From: Symbiodinium natans
Lineage: Eukaryota; Sar; Dinophyceae; Suessiales; Symbiodiniaceae
Length of the DNA stretch: 64,000 nt
Direction: 5' to 3'
Assembly (NCBI GenBank): GCA_905221605.1
Contig: CAJNDS010000322.1
Span: 62,001 to 126,000 of the forward strand
Shown here in pieces: positions 22,738 to 34,159 of the stretch. A model generated the notes under the pieces. It was given only the letters and a program-made list of their open reading frames with translations. It had not been told where the DNA came from and did not search any database. Each line of letters starts with the position of its first letter. Within the stretch, counting starts at the first letter, position 1. The position numbers and the translations under genes were made by a program.

Positions 22738-25700
22738 CCTCCAAAAAGCCAAAGCTCCAGAGAGGTCCGAGATATCCACTGGACCACTCGCCCGCCTCAG
22801 GGTAGTTACATGGTCCCCTAGTATGGGCCCTTAAACGGGGACCCCTTATATTTATACAAGTTAAGGGCCCATACATCAGAACCCTTTAAAGGAGGTTAAG
22901 GACCATACTACAGGCTCATGTAACTACCCTCAGAGCCTCCGCACCCCGAAACCCTAAACCCCTAATCAGTGGCCCCCCCCATCGTTTAGGGCCTCTAGGG
23001 CTCTCAGGGCCTTCAGGGCCTTTAGGGCCTTTCGGGCCTTTCGGGTTTAGGGTTTCGGGTTTAGTGCCCAAATCGCGGGTACATGGGGTCTCGAGTCTTG
23101 AGGTTTGAGGGATGTTGAGGGCCTTGTGTGGCAGCTGGGGGGGGGGGGCTTAGCCAAGGAGCAGCTTCAGTCGAGTTTCCAGGTGGAGGGCGCGTCCCAG
23201 TTCCCTGAAGGCCCTTAACCCTGAAACCCTAAACCCTGAACCCCAAACCCTAAACCCCAAACCCTAAACCCGAAACCCTTCTCTGAGTTCGCCGGCGTAG
23301 GTTCGCACCATGCAGGTGACGAGGACCTTGGAGTGTTGGGAGCTGGGGTCTTGAGATTGGGGCTCATACTTGGAGGTTCATGAGTACTTATAACCCCTAG
23401 TGTAAGTCTACTTCTAACCTACTTAGGGGACTTAGGGGCTTATAAGTGCAGTTATAATTGGGGTTATAGGTACCCTGAAACTCCAAGTAGAGTTTCGGAT
23501 CCATAGGACTCGGGGTTTCTAGGGCTTCGGGGCTTAGGCTTTAGGGTTTAGGATTCGGGGTTTAGGGTTTGGGTGAAGGTTTGGGGTTTAGGGTTTGGGG
23601 TGTAGGGTTTAAGGTTTAAGGCTTATACGGCCCAGGACAGTTAGGGTTTCGGGTCTCTAGTGGCAGGCACCCTCGGTACCCACAGGCTTGACTACGGGTA
23701 GAGCGCTAGGGTTTTAGGGTTTAGGGTTTAGGCCTGGGGTTTAGGGTTTAGGGTTTAGGGTTTAGGGTTTAGGGTTTAGGGTTTAGGGTTTAGGGTTTAG
23801 GGTTTAGGGTTTAGGGTTTAGGGGTCAGGGGTCATCACAGGGTCTGTGGCTTGCAGAACGAAAACTCCCCAAAGCCCTCAAAGCCCCTAGACCTCTATCA
23901 CCCTAAAGCCCTAGACTCGACATCCCAAACCCCTGAACTCCCAGCAAACAACCCTGGGCATCTATAGGGTTTCGGGTTTAGGGTTCAGGGTTTAGGGTTT
24001 AGGGTTTAGGGTCTAGGGTCTAGGGTTTGGGGTTTAATGACTGAACCCTAAACCCGAAACCCCCCCAAACCCGAAACCCTAAGCCCCTCAACACCCAACT
24101 CAAACTGAAAATTTAACCGCGAATCCCCGAAACCCTGACCCCTAAACCCTACCCTAAACCCTAAACCCTAAACCCTAAACCCTAAACCCTGAACCCTAAG
24201 CCCTCAATCCTGAACCGCGAATCCCCTAACCCCAGAAACCCTCGCAAGCCCGGGCCCTGGGGGGGGGGGGGGGGCCTGGATTCCCATGCAGGACATGAAG
24301 GAGTTGGTGCCCATCACCAGCGCTCGACCTGAGGTCTTGATCTTTCGGGTCTTGGCATTTCGGGCCTTAGGGTTTAGGGTCTAGGGTTAGGGGTGTAGGG
24401 TTAAGGGTTTAGGGCTAAGGGTGTAGGGCTAAGGATAAGGGTTAAGGGATAAGGGTTTAGGGTTTAGGGTGTAGGGTTTGGGGTTTAGGGTTTAGGGGTT
24501 AGGGTAATTAGGGTAATTATACCACAAAATCTAAACCCCAAACCCTAAACCCTAAACCCTAAACCCTAAACCCGAAACCCTAAACCCGAAACCCTAAACC
24601 CTAAACCCTAAACCCTAAACCCAAGCCTTGCTTTGGGTCCGTGACCGAAGCGGCTCTCCGGATCGAGCCCCAGCGCCGCAATCCAAAGCCGGGACTGAAG
24701 GGTTTAGGGTTTAGGGTTTCGGGTTTCGGGTTTCGGGTTTCGGGTTTAGGGTTTAGGGTTTAGGGTTTAGGGTTTAGGGTTTAGGGTTTAGGGTTTAGGG
24801 TTTAGGGTTTAGGGCTTCTGACTTAGGGCTTAGGGCTCAGGGCTTAGGGCTTCTGGCTTAGGGCTTAGGGCTTAGGGCTTCAAGGTTGGTGCAGCTACAC
24901 TTCGACCCTCCTTCGTCTGTTGCTGGGAGAAGCCCTTTCTGAGCCCCAAACCCTAACTTGGTAGCCCTAAACCCTAAACCCTAAACCCTAAACCCTAAAC
25001 CCTAACTTGGTAGCCCTAAACCCTAAACCCTAAACCCTAAACCCTAAACCCTAAACCCTGTTTGGATTGGTTGCTTGATAGGGGAACCTTGAACACAAAA
25101 AAAGAGGTAAAGGGTACCACTGGGCCACCAAGCTGAAGTCCTAAACCCCTGCACACGAAGCCCGTTAAACAACCTGTGGGTTTTAGGGCTGACTGAACCT
25201 TAAAAACCCTAAACGACCCTAAGTGCCCCACACGCGCAGGGTTGATCTACGGGGCATCTGCTATAGTAGAGACACACCCCTATGATAGTCCTTGCTAACT
25301 CCGTCCCAGTAGGGGGGTTTAGGGTTTAGGGTTTAGGGTTTAGGGTTTAGGGTTTAGGGTTTAGGGTTTAGGGTTTAGGGTGTGTCAGGGGAGGGCGCGC
25401 GCTGGGGTGTGAAACACCCCGTACCGCGCGCTCGCGTTGCCCGTCAACCCACCCCGGCCACCCAAACTATACTCTATTAGGGTTTAGGGTTTATGGAATT
25501 TACTTTCTTGTGCTCTGATGCTTGCTTTGATGTTTGTAAAGTTGCGCTGTTAGGGTTTAAGCTGGGGTTGGGGGTAGCCTCGGCCCTTTTCGGGCCTTCG
25601 GCGTGTCAGGGCCCGTAGAGGCCCTTATTTATTTGAAGGTCAGGGAAACCCTTTGTGTCTGCTCCTGGATTCCCCAACTTTAAGGGCCTCAATTAAGCAT

Positions 25701-27805
25701 CGATTTCACTACCAAAAAATCGCGTAGAGGCTTTGTTCATTTAAAGGTCAGGGAACCTATTAATGAGTTTTTCGCCAATGAGTCTTTCAATCGCTAGGGT
25801 TTAAGCTCGGGTTCGGGGTAGCCTCGGCCCTTTTCGGGCCTTCGGCAAGTTAGGGCCCGTAGAGGCCCTTATTTGCTTGAAGGCCTTCGTAGGGTTTTGC
25901 GGTGTTAGGGTTTAAGCTGGGGTTCGGGGTAGCCTCGGCCCTTTGCGGGCCTTCGGCACGTTAGGGCCCGTAGAGGCCCTTATTGGATTGAAGGCCGTCG
26001 TAGGGTTTTGCGGTGTCAGGGTTTAAGCTGGGGTTCGGGGTAGCCTCGGTCCTTTTCGGGCCTTCGGCACGTGGGCCCGTAGAGGTCCTTGCTGATTTAG
26101 GGGGAGCCATCGATTTCAGTACTATCTTCGAACATTTTTCATTGCCGGCAATATTCAAAAATTGCATTTTTCATTGTGGGCACGGACAAATCTTGTGGTC
26201 CCCCTTCTTTTAGTGGGCCTTTTGAAGCTTTTGAAGCCTTTTGGTGGCTCTTGGCGCCTCTTGGGGGCTTTTTAGCCCCTTAGCCGAGCCCTGGTTGGGG
26301 GGGTTCTTGGTAGGGGTGTTTGGGCATCTGGGGCCCTTGGCCGGGTCTTGGCCTGGAGGGGGGCTTGGGTCGGTCCCAGGCCCTTTGACCCGGCCTTTGG
26401 CCGGTGACGGTGCCTTGACGGGGGGCGTTGTGCTACGGGGGGCCCTTGGCCCCGGGGGACCCTTGGGGGGGCCCTTGGCCCGGGGGGCCCTTGGCCCTTG
26501 GGGGGCCCTTGGCCGGGGGGGGGGTCTTGGCACGGGAGCGAGGTTTACCCGCAAATCCGCAAAACCACGAAACCCAACAACCAGCCAGCCTGCCTGGAGC
26601 TTCCTAGTCCAGGAATCCAGCTACCAGGGACCAGGGGGCCCCCCGGGGGGGGGGCCCGACAAACCCTGAACCCAAAACCCTGAACCGACCTTCAGAGGCA
26701 AAGGGTTATGATTTGGGGTTATATACTTTAGCTACGCTAAAGGTGGTCTGGGTGCCGGCCATCCCTGAGCCGAGTACTGACGTTGTCGTAAAAAAGGCCG
26801 ATGTCCGTTGGCCTGTCCAGGACAGACGGTGAGGCTTAACCCTCACCTTTCCGTTTCTCTTTTCGCTTGGGCGCTCGGGCTGTAAGGCCCTCGGCCGAGC
26901 GTTCGGGGTCTGTCGCTCGACGGAAGCGACCCCTCACTTAGTTTAGGGTTTAGGGTTTAGGGTTTAGGGTTTAGGTTTTGGGGTTTGGGGTTTAGGGTTT
27001 AGGGTTACACAGAACAGCCTTGACGAGCCCGGCCGCCACTGCCCAGAAGATCCTCGCGGCAGGTCAGCCGAGATGTCATGAAGCCTGGACCCTAAGCCCG
27101 AAACCCGAAACCCGAAACCCGAAACCCTAAACCCTAAACTCTTTCATGTGGGAACAGTTCGGAGGTCGCCGAACACCACCTCCAAAATACGTCTAAAGAT
27201 CACAACAGCAATACTACTCGGAGGTTCACGGGTACTTATAAGCCCGATTTATACGTCTACTTATAACCCACTTACAGGGCTTTGGGAGTTTATAAGTACA
27301 GTTATGATTGGGGTTATAAGTACCCTGAATCTCCAAGTATAGATGCAAACGGCGATATCGCAACGATGACTAAAGTACTTAATCGAAAACAACAAGGAGT
27401 GAACATATGGTAGTAGATCTAAGTCCAAGCGTATGCCCAAACTCGAGTTAGGGCTTAGGGTTTGAGATCGGCCCAGTAACGCCTCATGAGGAATTGTGGG
27501 GGGCAGGTAGTTTTAACTTTTAACACTACAACCCAAAACTCACGGCCCGTAAAAGTCCTTAACCCTAAACCCTAAACCCTAAACCCTAAACCCTAAACCC
27601 TAAACCCTAAACCCTAAACCCTAAATTACCTTAAACCCTAAAACCTAAACCCTAAACCCTAAAACCCTCACCCCCAAACCCTTAACCCTTAACCCTCACA
27701 AAAGGCAGCCCTTGCCCCTCTAACTGTGGTCCAGGGGTAGAGGATCAAAGCCGGAAGCAGGTGGGTCACAGAGATGACGAAGAAGACCTTTTCCCCCAAG
27801 GTGGG
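22738..27805 (-). CDS. Probable membrane protein, at least eight exons (gene L, partial)
   Basis: Phase-compatible exons: 27805-27721 (a membrane helix around VFFVISVTHLLPALILYPW), 27038-27011 (AAGLVKAV), 25132-25088 (LVAQWYPLPLFLCS), 24938-24899 (KGFSQQQTKEGRS), 24694-24646 (SRLWIAALGLDPESRF), 24328-24276 (RALVMGTNSFMSCMGIQ), 23326-23293 (VLVTCMVRTYA), 22778-22738 (DISDLSGALAFWR). Acceptors are AG and donors GT, GC or GA. The last junction has a second reading that is equally in phase, so 22778-22738 is tentative. Further islands on the same strand lie at about 22.05, 21.83, 21.0, 19.65, 18.9 and 18.1 kb and may belong to this gene or the next. The family is not recognised. The interval includes the 111-bp tandem repeat at 25553-26105 and the hairpin-rich block at 26700-26940, which would be intronic if this model holds. 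Confidence 0.5.
22799..22930. mobile_element. MITE-like element, family C copy 1
   Basis: Terminal inverted repeats GGGTAGTTACATGGTCC / TAGGCTCATGTAACTACCC enclose internal inverted GGGCCCATAC motifs. Confidence 0.8.
23368..23489. mobile_element. MITE-like element, family A copy 2
   Basis: Ends ACTTGGAGGTTCATGAGTAC and GGTACCCTGAAACTCCAAGT. Core CTTATAAGTGCAG. Confidence 0.82.
23705..23832 (+). repeat. TTTAGGG array
   Basis: About 17 units. Confidence 0.93.
24533..24880. repeat. CCCTAAA then TTTCGGG/TTTAGGG/GGGCTTA arrays
   Basis: CCCTAAA at 24533-24625 and TTTCGGG then TTTAGGG at 24700-24815, passing into TTAGGGC-type units. They flank the gene L exon 24646-24694. Confidence 0.92.
25380..25500. 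mobile_element. Hairpin-headed dispersed element, copy 1
   Basis: A GCGCGC hairpin is followed by CACCCAAACTATACTCTAT and then TTAGGGTTTAGGGTTTAT. Similar sequence is at 54945-55040, with a weaker relative at 53778-53850. Confidence 0.6.
25553..26105. repeat. 111-bp tandem repeat, four copies
   Basis: Copies start at 25553, 25797, 25908 and 26019. The last three are exactly 111 bp apart. Each has GGGTTTAAGCTGGGGTTCGG and a hairpin-forming GCCCTTTTCGGGCCTTCGGC stretch, then GGGCCCGTAGAGGCCC. A decayed partial copy fills the longer first interval. Confidence 0.88.
26110..26700. other. GC-rich CCCTTGGCC-rich DNA
   Basis: From about 26220 the motif (G)GCCCTTGG(C) recurs many times. Several frames are open on both strands through lack of stops. 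No gene is called. Confidence 0.5.
26700..26940. other. Hairpin-rich non-repetitive block
   Basis: Successive inverted repeats: TTTAGC..GCTAAA, CTGTCC..GGACAG, GTGAG..CTCAC, CTCGGC..GCCGAG and GTCGCT..AGCGAC. The AG-rich and CT-rich spacers are not telomere-like. It may be a structured RNA or a decayed element. Confidence 0.45.
27216..27339. mobile_element. MITE-like element, family A copy 3
   Basis: Ends CTCGGAGGTTCACGGGTAC and GTACCCTGAATCTCCAAGT, with the family core TTATAAGTAC. It lies within gene L's region, between the exons at 27038 and 27721. Confidence 0.82.
27558..27680 (-). repeat. CCCTAAA array
   Basis: About 15 units decaying to CCCTTAA variants. It sits beside the gene L membrane-helix exon. 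Confidence 0.92.
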
Positions 27806-28256
27806 CTGAGCGCCCTCAGAATTCCCGAAGTATCCCGGTTTAGGGGATAGGGTTTAGGATTTATATAGGGTTCAGGGATTCGGGTTTAGGGTTTAGCACG
27901 GCATCCTTAAAATATTGGACCCCCAAAACAAACCGAAACTTACGAAAAAAACTGCCCCATCGTTCGGGGTCCAGAGCCAGCTTCCGACGTTTACACCGAT
28001 TCTCTCAGCACGGGTCGCTTGTGGGCGAGCACTAAACCGCAATAGGGGGCCTTTCTGTTGTTCCCTAAACGCTAAACCCTAAACCCCAAACCCTAAACCC
28101 TAAACCCCAAACCCCAAACCCCAAACCCCAAACCCTGGACCCCTAAACCCTACGCCCTGAAGTCTCAATCCAAGCGCTTGTCTAGCCATTCTACGACTCC
28201 TTGAGGGTGCAGCACAGCTTCTGTGGAAGTTGCCCCGACATCCATCCCAAGTCTAA

Positions 28257-28850
28257 GGGAAGTTACATGGTCCCTGAAACGGGCCCCGTACCTTCTTTCA
28301 AGGGGCTCTGAACTATGGACCCTTGCGGCTCTTGGGTTTACAGGGCACATTAGGAGAAAATGATAATAATAACAACAAAAAATAATAATAACACATAATA
28401 ATAATAATTTAATGATAATAAAATATAAGAAATAATAAATAATAAATAATAATAAATAATAAATAATAAAGAATAAAGAATAAAGAATAAAGAATAAAGA
28501 ATAAATAATAAATAATAAATAATAAATAATAAATAATAAATAATAAAAAAATATAATAATAAAAAATAAAATAATAAATAATAAATAATAAAGAATAAAT
28601 AATAAATAATAAATAATAAATAATAAATAGTGAATAATGAACAATGAATAATAAATAATGAATACTAAATAAAAAAACAGTAAATAATTGATAATTAATA
28701 ATGAATAATAAATAATAAATAATAAATAATAAAGAATAAATAATAAATAATAAAGAATAAATAATAAATAATAAATAATAATCATAGTCATAATCAGAAG
28801 GGCTCCTCAACAATTAGGGGCCCACGGAAGGGACCATGTAAGACCCCTAG
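28257..28850. mobile_element. Family C element split by a microsatellite (copy 3)
   Basis: The left part GAAGTTACATGGTCCCTGAA and the right part GAAGGGACCATGTAAGACC are the two family C ends, now about 590 bp apart because an AAT/AAAT microsatellite fills the middle. Confidence 0.72.
28355..28795. repeat. AATAATAAATAATAAA microsatellite
   Basis: About 440 bp of AAT and AAAT units, mostly without G or C. The long minus-strand tyrosine/leucine frames here are artefacts of the repeat. Confidence 0.95.
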
Positions 28851-28919
28851 GGCCAACAGTTTTCCAGGGCTCTGGGTGGCTACGAAACCCATCCCAAAAG
28901 CCTGGCGGCCTATACTTCA

Positions 28920-29035
28920 ACCCTAGAGAACCCGGAAACCTACATGCCCTTTTGGGGTCCCTGTTAAGGGGATTCTGCTCCATTTGGGGGAAAAAACGGG
29001 GTATCCCTCTTTTCGGAAACCCCCATATACTGCCT
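28920..29035. mobile_element. MITE-like element, family F
   Basis: GAACCCGGAAACCTACATG at the left and TTTTCGGAAACCCCCATAT at the right resemble the GGGGGTTTCCGAA ends of other F copies (11093-11195, 41440-41535, 45626-45725). Confidence 0.5.
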
Positions 29036-29149
29036 ACTAGAAGCTGCCAGCGGTATTGACTAGGGAACGTCACAAGCTCGAAGCTCGAAACGACCAAACC
29101 CTAAAACGCACCCGACTCGACACTTGCCCGGGGCCCCCGCAAAGGCTTG

Positions 29150-29370
29150 CGACCCTAAATCCCTAACCCCTAAACCCTTAAACCCAAAAGCCCTAAACCC
29201 CTAAACCCCTAAAAACCACTAAAAACCCCGATAAACCCCTATAAACCCCTATAAACCACTAAAAACCCCTCTAAAACCCCCTATAAACCCCTATAAACCC
29301 TATAAACCCCTATAAACCCCTATAAACCCCTAAACCCTAAACCCCAAACTCCTAAACACTAAACCCTAAA
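29150..29370 (-). repeat. CCCCTATAAA / CCCCTAAA array
   Basis: Repeated AACCCCTATAAACC units. These resemble a CCCTAAA block with an inserted TA step. Confidence 0.85.
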
Positions 29371-29461
29371 GATAAACCCCCTGGCTCAGCACAGGCGACC
29401 CCCAGGGATGAGAGGAACTGAAAGATGCAAACCAGCATTCCGGCCTCGCTGGGGGGGGGAG

Positions 29462-29700
29462 GGGGGCGTTTGGGGTTTGGGGTTTGGGGTTTGGGGTTTA
29501 GGGTTTGGGGTTTGGGGTTTGGGGTTTGGGGTTTGGGGTTTAGGGTTTGGGGTTTGGGGTTTGGGGTTTGGGGTGTGGGGTGTGGGGTTTGGGGTTTGGG
29601 GTTTGGGGTTTGGGGTTTGGGGTTTGGGGTTTGGGGTTTGGGGTTTGGGTGTGGGGTTTAGGGTTTAGGGTTTAGGGTTTCGGGTTTCGGGTTTCGGGTT
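29462..29700 (+). repeat. TTTGGGG array
   Basis: About 27 TTTGGGG units with rare TTTAGGG and TGTGGGG units, ending in TTTCGGG. All frames read glycine/phenylalanine repeats and are not genes. Confidence 0.95.
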
Positions 29701-29999
29701 TCGGGAATGTTGGGGTTTCAGGGCTTTGCGGGGTGCAGGGCTTAGAGATCAGGGGTGGGAAAAGGGGGTTTCGGGGCTTTTTGTTTTTTTTTGGGTCGGG
29801 GGGGGGGGTTTGGGTTCCCGAAACCCTAAACCCTAAACCCGAAACCCTAAACCCTAAACCCTAAACCTTAAACCCTAAATTAAGGGTTTGAGGGCAGGGG
29901 TTCAGGGGTTTCAAGGGTTCAAGGCTTTGATGGCCATCGAGCGGGTGCGGGGCAGCAGGGGTTCTGGGCTTGAGGCCCGCGGGCTTTGCGCAAAGAGGT

Positions 30000-30262
30000 C
30001 TAGGGTTTAGGGTTTAGTGTTTAGGGTTTAGGGTTTAGGGTTTAGGGTCTAGGGTCCAGGGTCCAGGGTCCAGGGTTTCGGGTTTAGGGTTTAGGGTTTA
30101 GGGTTTAGGGTTTAGGGTTTAGGGTTTAGGGTTTAGGGTTTAGGGTTTAGGGTTTAGGGTTTAGGGTTTAGGGGTTTAGGGGTTTAGGGTTTAGGGGTTT
30201 AGGGTTTAGGGTTTAGGGTTTAGGGTTTAGGGTTTAGGGTTTAGGGTTTAGGGTTTAGGGTT
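30000..30262 (+). repeat. TTTAGGG array
   Basis: More than 30 units with small TCCAGGG and TTTAGGGG sub-blocks. Confidence 0.94.
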
Positions 30263-31060
30263 GTTTAAAAGGTGCAGGAGTTAAGTTGTTTAGCATGGCG
30301 CTGGCCATGTGGTAGTTGATCAACATCCCTCCCCCACCCCCCCGAACGTGTCCCAAGAAGCTCGTGACGTTCTACCACTAAGAAGTCTAATTAACGTAAG
30401 CCCCAAGCCCTAAACAACGTCCCCCCCCCCCTGCGAGAACCTTAAGATCCACACCCTATATTGGAGATAGGATAGGGCCTTTCGGATGGGACTCGTGTGT
30501 GTGTGTGTGGAATCCCAAAAGGCCACCTAGTACGCACACCCGCCATACTTCCTAAGGAATTGCCACCTACACTCGCCAAGCCGTACTTCCTCAGGAATGC
30601 CCTAGACTCTAGACCCTACTCCTTTACTCCTTTCGAGACCTCTGGCCATCCAGGGGCCAGGCGCGCATCTCGTCAGTCCAGCCTGGCTTGTCGGGTAAGG
30701 TCAGGGGTGTGTGTGTGTGTGTGTGCATACCCAGTCGAAGCTGGTTGGGAACATTCCTCGAAGTTTGCAGGTACGCCATTGCACGTCTGCAATGGTATCA
30801 CAAGAGATATGCAGCGTCTTCGCTGGGTGCTGACTGCAAATCTCTCCAGCACCCCCCTGCTTGACATAACATCTCGGCTTTCTTTTGGGGAATCAGATAA
30901 ATCAGATCACTTCAGTGCGACGAATCAATGCACAGCTTTCAGGAGGATCAATGAGTGTTCAGCCATAACTTCACAACTTAGATACAGATGGTCCACACAC
31001 ACGTACCCGGTCGCAGCCGGTTGTGTGTTGTTATCTTGATGTTGAGGGTGGAGAAGGAAA
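30263..31060. other. Mostly unique DNA with (TG)n tracts
   Basis: (TG)n at 30493-30508 and 30705-30725. The plus strand is open from 30497 to 31039, and part of it (TACCCAGTCGAAGCTGGTTG) is loosely repeated near 31003. No family or splice pattern was found. Confidence 0.4.
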
Positions 31061-31061
31061 A

Positions 31062-31185
31062 GACCCTAAGACCCTAAGACCCTAAAACCCTAAAACCCTA
31101 AAACCCTAAAACCCTAAAACCCTAAAACCCTAAAACCCTAAGACCCTAAAACCCTAAAACCCTAAAACCCTAAAACCCTAAACCC
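31062..31185 (-). repeat. CCCTAAAA 8-mer array
   Basis: About 15 CCCTAAAA units, the TTTTAGGG type, with a few CCCTAAG units. A second block of this type is at 40404-40500. Confidence 0.94.
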
Positions 31186-31549
31186 TCAAGCCCAAACCAA
31201 GAGAGTCAAGGGACCGGCTCATGGCTTCGGGATGTCAGGCGGGCGGATCCCCAAAAGGCCCTTAAGACGCTAAACACCTGAAGCTTTGGGGTTGAGGGTT
31301 GGGAACAGACCTTCATCTAGCATCCCTATTCAGGACTGTTAGAAAAAAGGGGGAAGATCCCAAGGGGTGAGGGTTTAGGGCTTCAGGGGTTTCAAAGCTT
31401 ACGGCCGTTTCGGACTTGGACCGATAGGAAACCCTAAACCCTAAACCCTAAACCCCAAACCCCAAACCCTAAACCGACTTGGACCGCCAGGGCCTTTGCC
31501 ATCCAGCTGGTAGGGCAGCACTGGCATCTTCAGGAGGCGCCTCAGTGCA

Positions 31550-32640
31550 TTTAGGGTTTAGGATTTAGGGTTTAGGGTTTAGGGTCTAGGGTCTAGGGTT
31601 TAGGGTTTAGGGTTTAAGGGTTTAGGATTTAGGGTTTAGGGTTTAGGGTTTAGGGTTTAGGGTCTAGGGTTTAGGGCTAAACCCTAAACCCGAAACCCTA
31701 AAAGAGACACGGTAGTCATGACGCCACCTCCCAAGTGTGGTCTTCCAAACAGGAGCTCGTAAGAGCAAACCCGGGAGTTCAGGGCTTTAGGGGTTTAGGG
31801 TTTAGGGTTTAAGGGTTAAGGGTTAAGGGTTAATAGTTAAGGGTTAAGGGTTAAGGGTTAAGGGTTAAGGGCTAAGGGCTAAGGGTTAAGGGTTAAGGGT
31901 TAAGGGTTAAGGATTAAGGGTTAAGGGTTAAGGGTTAAGGGTTAAGGGTTAAGGGTTAAGGGTTAAGGGTTAAGGGTTAAGGGTTTAGGGTGTAAGGGAT
32001 TAGGATTTAGGGTTTAGGGTTTAGGGTTTAGGGTTTAGGGTTTAGGGTTTAGGGTTTAGGGTCTAGGGTTTAGGGCTAAACCCTAAACCCGAAACCCTAA
32101 AAGAGACACGGTAGTCATGACGCCACCTCCCAAGTGTGGTCTTCCAAACAGGAGCTCGTAAGAGCAAACCCGGGAGTTCAGGGCTTTAGGGGTTTAGGGT
32201 TTAGGGTTTAAGGGTTAAGGGTTAAGGGTTAATAGTTAAGGGTTAAGGGTTAAGGGTTAAGGGTTAAGGGCTAAGGGCTAAGGGTTAAGGGTTAAGGGTT
32301 AAGGATTAAGGGTTAAGGGTTAAGGGTTAAGGGTTAAGGGTTAAGGGTTAAGGGTTAAGGGTTAAGGGTTAAGGGTTAAGGGTTAAGGGTTAAGGGTTAA
32401 GGGTTAAGGGTTAAGGGTTAAGGGTTAAGGGTTAGGGTTTAGGGTTTAGGGTTAGGGTTTAGGGTTTAGGGTTTAGGGTTTAGGGTTAGGGTTTAGGGTT
32501 TAGGGGGTTTTAGGGTTTAGGGTTTAGGGTTTAGGGTTTTTAGGGGGTTTAGGGTTTAGGGTTTAGGGTTTAGGGTTTAGGGTTTAGGGTTTAGGGTTTA
32601 GGGTTTAGGGTTTAGGGTTTAGGGTAGGGGTTTAGGGGTT
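31550..32640. repeat. Duplicated 399-bp block inside TTTAGGG and TTAAGGG arrays
   Basis: Sequence from AGAGACACGGTAGTCATGAC (31703) through the first part of a TTAAGGG array recurs at 32102, exactly 399 bp away, with essentially no differences over the non-repetitive part. TTAAGGG units fill 31806-31985 and 32206-32432. Confidence 0.9.
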
Positions 32641-32734
32641 GAGGGGCTTTAGTAAGAGGGTTTAGGGGTGACCGTGTTGGGGCTTAAAACTGTTGAAGGG
32701 TTCCAGGGTGTCAGGGCTTGGGAGGGCCCCAGAA

Positions 32735-32806
32735 TCTGCTCTCAAATTCCCGGCCGGGTCCCCAGACACTTCGTACCAGTCCCACACCACCTGCGACCTG
32801 TGGCCC
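32735..32806 (-). CDS. Exon-like island, unknown product
   Basis: The acceptor CACAGGTCGCAG is followed on the minus strand by VVWDWYEVSGDPAGNLRADS, an unusually protein-like frame rich in Trp and acidic residues. A second island on the same strand at about 31478-31545 reads RLLKMPVLPYQLDGKGPGG and ends CG|GTTTAGGG at the array edge. They may belong to one gene; no family is recognised. Confidence 0.45.
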
Positions 32807-33927
32807 AGGATTTAGGGTTGGGGTTTAGGGTTTAGGGTCTAAGGTTTAGGGTTTAGGGACCTAACTTCCAATAAAATTCCACCGTTGGCCAACCACAAAG
32901 AAAGACTTCAAAGGGCTTAGGGTTTAGGGTAGGGGATGAACAAGAACGTACTGTGGGTGCCCATCGTTTCGGCTTCGGGGCTCGGGGGCGCTGCTTGGTT
33001 GCTGTTTTTGCGAGCAGACGATGCTGCAAAGAAAGTGCCCGGCAGGGGTCAAGGGCACCCTTTTTGTCGCAGGCAGGGCATGCAACTACATGTGTTTTGT
33101 AAGGGACATGGGCTTTTAGGTTGTGTTACTGATGTGTGAAAGGGCGTTTGTAAGAAGCTCTTCGGGCATTCCTGACTGTCAGGAAAACTCTGCAATATGT
33201 TGAGGGTTGGCCTGGCATGCTGTGTTCTCGATCAATGTCTGCGAGGGTTTTGATGCGATAGACGGTACATCTGATTGAGCACGTGGTCGTGGGAATTGAG
33301 GAAGGGCTGTTGGATACAAATCGCGCGCCTGAAGTTGCAAGGTTTCACAAAGTCTCCAGTTCAGACCTGGCAAAATCACTTTCTGTCAACGAATTAAATT
33401 AAGCTGCGCAGGTTGCCCTAAGCCAGAAACAATGGAGTACAGTCACCGGAAGCCTAACTCTGAAGCTTGAACCCTGCATCTCAGCACCATGCATCATCGT
33501 CGCCCGAACAAACACGGCCGAGTTGATGAAGACATAGACCTTGAAGATGTGTGTTGGTGTGCATGCAGGAGTACTGAGGCGTTTGCCGCTTGAGCACTCA
33601 TTGCCTAGGGTGTCATCCGGGCAGCGGGGCAGGGGGATTCTCGTATCAAGGAAGCACGCCCTTTGCGAGGACGCGATCGAGCGCATGCAAGCGGAGCCCC
33701 GCGATGGCAAATGACGGCAGGCCCGGCCGAGATTTAGGATTTAGGGTTTAGGGTTTAGGCTTAGGGATTATTAAAAGAATGCAACACTTAGCGCTCTGCA
33801 AAAGCGAAAGCGGAGGCGAGCCCTTAATGTTCCAGGAGGTTTGATGAGTTTGATGGCCAGAAGTTTCAGAATCATCAATGTCCATACCGCGCTTCGATCA
33901 GCCCACCTACTCTTCTTCCACATGCCC

Positions 33928-34012
33928 CTTTAACCCTTGGGGACGAAATGAACCCTAAAAGGGTTTATGGTTCATATACCTGTTTAAGCTTCACTTGGTC
34001 CCCAAGGTAACC
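33928..34012. mobile_element. MITE-like element, family E
   Basis: CCTTGGGGACGAAATGAACC at the left is complementary in its outer part to GGTCCCCAAGG at the right. Core GGGTTTATGGTTCATATACC. Relatives are at 18676-18745 and 63413-63735, with a fragment at 59535-59562. Confidence 0.65.
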
Positions 34013-34159
34013 CAATCAAACCCAGAGAAACCAGCCCAAGCTGAGCAGCCACTGAGATGGTCAGAGTACGAATCAACGGCTGGCTGTAAGAGTGTGAAGA
34101 TTCACCGTGGTGCTTCCTTCGCGTAAGCAGAGACACGAAACAGCGCGGCAACCATGCAG

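Noticed and set aside
28165-28813. 208- and 134-residue Tyr/Leu/Ile-rich minus-strand frames
   Set aside because: They translate the AAT microsatellite.
29408-29668. Gly/Trp/Phe repeat frames
   Set aside because: They translate the TTTGGGG array.
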